From Cloacimonetes bacterium UBA5835 (GTDB lineage Bacteria > Cloacimonadota > Cloacimonadia > Cloacimonadales > Cloacimonadaceae): a DNA stretch of 64,000 nt. The translations under genes were made by a program, and so were the position numbers. The notes beneath the pieces are model-generated. The model ran no database searches and was not told where the DNA came from. It saw only the letters and a program-made list of their open reading frames with translations. Location: the NCBI GenBank assembly GCA_002432865.1, contig DJGX01000049.1, positions 14,937-78,936 of the forward strand, read 5' to 3'. Shown here piece by piece: positions 61,955-64,000 of this stretch; positions within the stretch are counted from its first letter, which is position 1; each line of letters starts with the position of its first letter.

Positions 61955-63619
61955 TCATCTTCCCTCCAGTACGATCACCGCTATAGAATCCGCTTTGATA
62001 TTCGTAAACTGTATCTGGTTTCCTTTCACTTTTGCCGGCATTTCCACCACTTCTTTAATTTTCGGATTTCCATGCAAGCACAGCGTAAAACTCTCCAAAT
62101 CATCTGGAAACATCAATCCGATCTGATCTTCATTTTCATTTATCGTAACTCTTTTTCGCTTTTCCCACCAGTCAACTAATTCCCCTGCCGTAGTCAGATA
62201 GGTATTGCTACTTTTAATTAGTGCCAATAGATAAGGATAGAGTTTATTCATATAGCTGATATTGCTGAAACTGGCAATCGTGAAATCTGTGCTGAATATA
62301 CTATGTGTTCGCAATGCGTTTTGGAAGAACTTTTTCAGTTGATGTTTAGCATCTTCCAATTGCAGATAGTTATGTTTATTAATCTTTAAATATTCATCTC
62401 TATATATGGTAGGAATTTCCCAAAAATCAGCTTTGGAGCCATTTATCCAAGGTTGCCAGGGTAAGGACATTCCATTTTTGTATCCAGGAAGTGACTGATA
62501 TGCAGTGCATTGACTAAACGCCGGAGATATTTTATTATGCAAATCTCTGATTGTATTATTAATTTTATAGCCCAGCTGCCGGATTCCCAATTTTTCTTTA
62601 CCCAACAGATGCAACAAGATTTGTTTGCGCGTTAAGAACTCATCCTGGGTAAGTTTATCGGCAGTAGCCAAAAGACCTATCTCATTTCCGTTATGCAAGA
62701 TTTTCTGAATTTCTTCCTGCAGATCAGGATCTTCCAGAGAGTAATCAATATCTTCATTTGCCTCGGTTGCTAAATAAAAGGTACTGCGACAGTTGGAGTC
62801 CTTTTCTAACTTCAAAAATTCATCGAAATTCCAGTTAAGCTCGTAGTTAGTAAATAGATATTGAAATTTACCTTTAACCGTATGCGCCAGTTGTTTCCAA
62901 CGAAAAGTAAATAGCATTGCTAAATCGTCAGGAAGGGAAAGTACCAGCGAGGACGCATCCCATTTTTGCAAATCATCTATACTATGTGATAAAAGGGCAG
63001 CTGCCTGTTGAGCCATTGGCCAATACATTTTTTGGGCAATACAGATATTTTTGGTTCGGCAGTGTTCTTTGATCAGCGAATCCACCAGCCAGAGCAAATT
63101 ATCTACAATTGGCGTTTCTCGATAGTTATAAAAAGCGCTGGCACTATCAGGATAAAAACCTTTTTCCATAGAGCCAGCATCACTACTTTCTTCCAGATTG
63201 CTTAAATGCAAGAATAGATTGCCCACCAAATCAAAATTGATTTTTCCACCACTGATATCACTTTCCGTATAATTTTCCGCTGGGTATTCAAATTTGCGGG
63301 CTGAAATAATTGGCGTTATATTCAGTAACTTAATTTCCCGCATACATCTACGCAAACGGTCTGCACTGTATGCCTTAGCATCAAAAAAATCTGGATCACA
63401 AGGAATGAATAATGTGATATAATGTTTTGCCAAACTCTTTAGCTCTTCCGGAGTGGGCTCTGTGTAACCATATATCAGCAAAATATCATTTGTTTTCAGC
63501 TCTTCCAGATCCTCCAGAAAACGAAAGTTATATCCCAAGGTCTGGAACATAAAACTAAATGTATATGTTATTTCTCGCGTCCAGCGAGCCACTTTGCTGT
63601 CTATTACTATAGATATCAT
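61955..63619 (-). CDS. Polysaccharide-deacetylase-like protein with lost active site
   Basis: A 554-residue protein with the layout of large NodB-type deacetylases from related phyla. The first active-site motif, normally LTHDVD, reads LSHSIDD near 211, so the first Asp is Ser. STFYLATEAN follows near 285. The usual GHEIGLHGS zinc motif reads GNEIGLLAT near 312, so both metal His residues are replaced. GIRQLGYKI aligns with the usual GVRQH. It is therefore likely non-catalytic. No signal peptide is seen. A cytoplasmic or regulatory role is possible. Confidence 0.7.
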   Translation of the reverse strand: MISIVIDSKVARWTREITYTFSFMFQTLGYNFRFLEDLEELKTNDILLIYGYTEPTPEELKSLAKHYITLFIPCDPDFFDAKAYSADRLRRCMREIKLLNITPIISARKFEYPAENYTESDISGGKINFDLVGNLFLHLSNLEESSDAGSMEKGFYPDSASAFYNYRETPIVDNLLWLVDSLIKEHCRTKNICIAQKMYWPMAQQAAALLSHSIDDLQKWDASSLVLSLPDDLAMLFTFRWKQLAHTVKGKFQYLFTNYELNWNFDEFLKLEKDSNCRSTFYLATEANEDIDYSLEDPDLQEEIQKILHNGNEIGLLATADKLTQDEFLTRKQILLHLLGKEKLGIRQLGYKINNTIRDLHNKISPAFSQCTAYQSLPGYKNGMSLPWQPWINGSKADFWEIPTIYRDEYLKINKHNYLQLEDAKHQLKKFFQNALRTHSIFSTDFTIASFSNISYMNKLYPYLLALIKSSNTYLTTAGELVDWWEKRKRVTINENEDQIGLMFPDDLESFTLCLHGNPKIKEVVEMPAKVKGNQIQFTNIKADSIAVIVLEGR

Positions 63620-63890
63620 TATTTTGCCATACCACCAATCATTGTTTTTCTATTAGCTCATCGAGCCACCATACTCTTAATTACTATTTTGTATCCTTAA
63701 ATATTAGAAACTACCATTCGTTATATACTCTGTTAGCTAACCTGGTTACTTAACCGTCTATTATACTATATATTACTTTTTGTAGTATCCTTAGATATTA
63801 TCAGAAACCAATCGTTACATACTCTGTTAGCTAACCTGGTCACTTAACCGTCTATCACTACTGAAATCATCTTCTTTATTTACCATTATT
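63620..63890 (-). repeat. Decayed tandem copies of the preceding gene's 5' end
   Basis: Two units 94 bases apart share TACTCTGTTAGCTAACCTGG (near 63726 and 63820) and CTTAACCGTCTAT. On the minus strand the outer copy starts ATG at 63870 and reads MISVVIDG-stop-VTRLANR, close to the gene start MISIVIDSKVARWTR. A third, more diverged copy lies near 63650-63700. Confidence 0.55.
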
Positions 63891-64000
63891 CCATTTTATA
63901 CCCTTTTCTCATTACCCATATCTCCGTCAAGTTAAATCCTCTCTCCGCCCTCCGCCCTTCGCCCTCCGCTCTCCGCTAAATCAATCCCCAACCTATTGTC
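63891..64000. repeat. Start of another composite repeat block at the window edge
   Basis: A CTCCGCC/CTTCGCC heptamer array at 63940-63977 is followed by AATCAATCCCCAACCTATTGTC, the same order as in the 61353-61954 blocks. No gene is seen. Confidence 0.6.

Overview
The window is AT-rich bacterial chromosome with tightly packed genes, many joined by one- or four-base stop/start overlaps. Six predicted secreted proteins are present, and five of them end in the C-terminal sorting domain of type IX secretion cargo (a YPNPFNP-like motif, then a FlgD-like or immunoglobulin-like fold). Together with oxaloacetate-decarboxylase and phosphate-butyryltransferase type genes, this suggests an anaerobic, amino-acid-fermenting member of the Fibrobacterota-Chlorobiota-Bacteroidota superphylum. 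Candidatus Cloacimonadota is my best guess. That placement is an inference from gene content and cannot be proved without 16S rRNA or a database search.

Left part (1-26 kb): the 5' end of purF, plsY, der and a four-helix-bundle gene lie on the minus strand. A Nudix hydrolase gene and priA lie on the plus strand. The translation operon rimP-nusA-ylxR-ylxQ-infB-rbfA-nrnA-truB-ribF follows on the minus strand (18.5 to 10.2 kb) and runs on into a secreted sorting-domain protein, a YhaM-like exoribonuclease and a YycJ-like metallo-hydrolase. A further minus-strand run (26 to 19.3 kb) carries a sodium-pump decarboxylase beta subunit, cytidine deaminase, a PflX-like radical SAM protein, a murein amidase, a DUF512 protein and a phosphonate-type lipoprotein plus ATPase without a permease.

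Middle (26-47 kb): a large subtilisin-like cargo protease and recG lie on the minus strand. A plus-strand run then carries an unusual GND-Y repeat secreted protein coupled to rsmG-parA-parB-rfbB, followed by an M20 peptidase, dapB, dapF and a RodZ-like gene. An hsp20 gene follows with a CIRCE-like operator. After a repeat-rich gap come a second subtilisin-like cargo protease and a HIT protein.

Right part (46.7-64 kb): a minus-strand operon holds a lipoprotein, two phosphate butyryltransferase paralogues, rpiB, glyA and a Ppx/GppA protein. A 1419-residue multidomain secreted protein follows on the plus strand. Next are a beta-propeller cargo protein, possibly PorZ-like, a WecA/MraY-type transferase and a glycosyltransferase. 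The window ends with a polysaccharide-deacetylase-like protein that has lost its catalytic residues, set among composite intergenic repeats.

No rRNA, tRNA, CRISPR array, transposase or prophage was recognised. The most interesting signals are a probable small RNA with its own promoter and terminator upstream of rimP, a CIRCE variant at hsp20, two genes that look leaderless, a RbfA with a 46-residue acidic tail, the repeat protein, and several dispersed palindromic or tandem repeat families.
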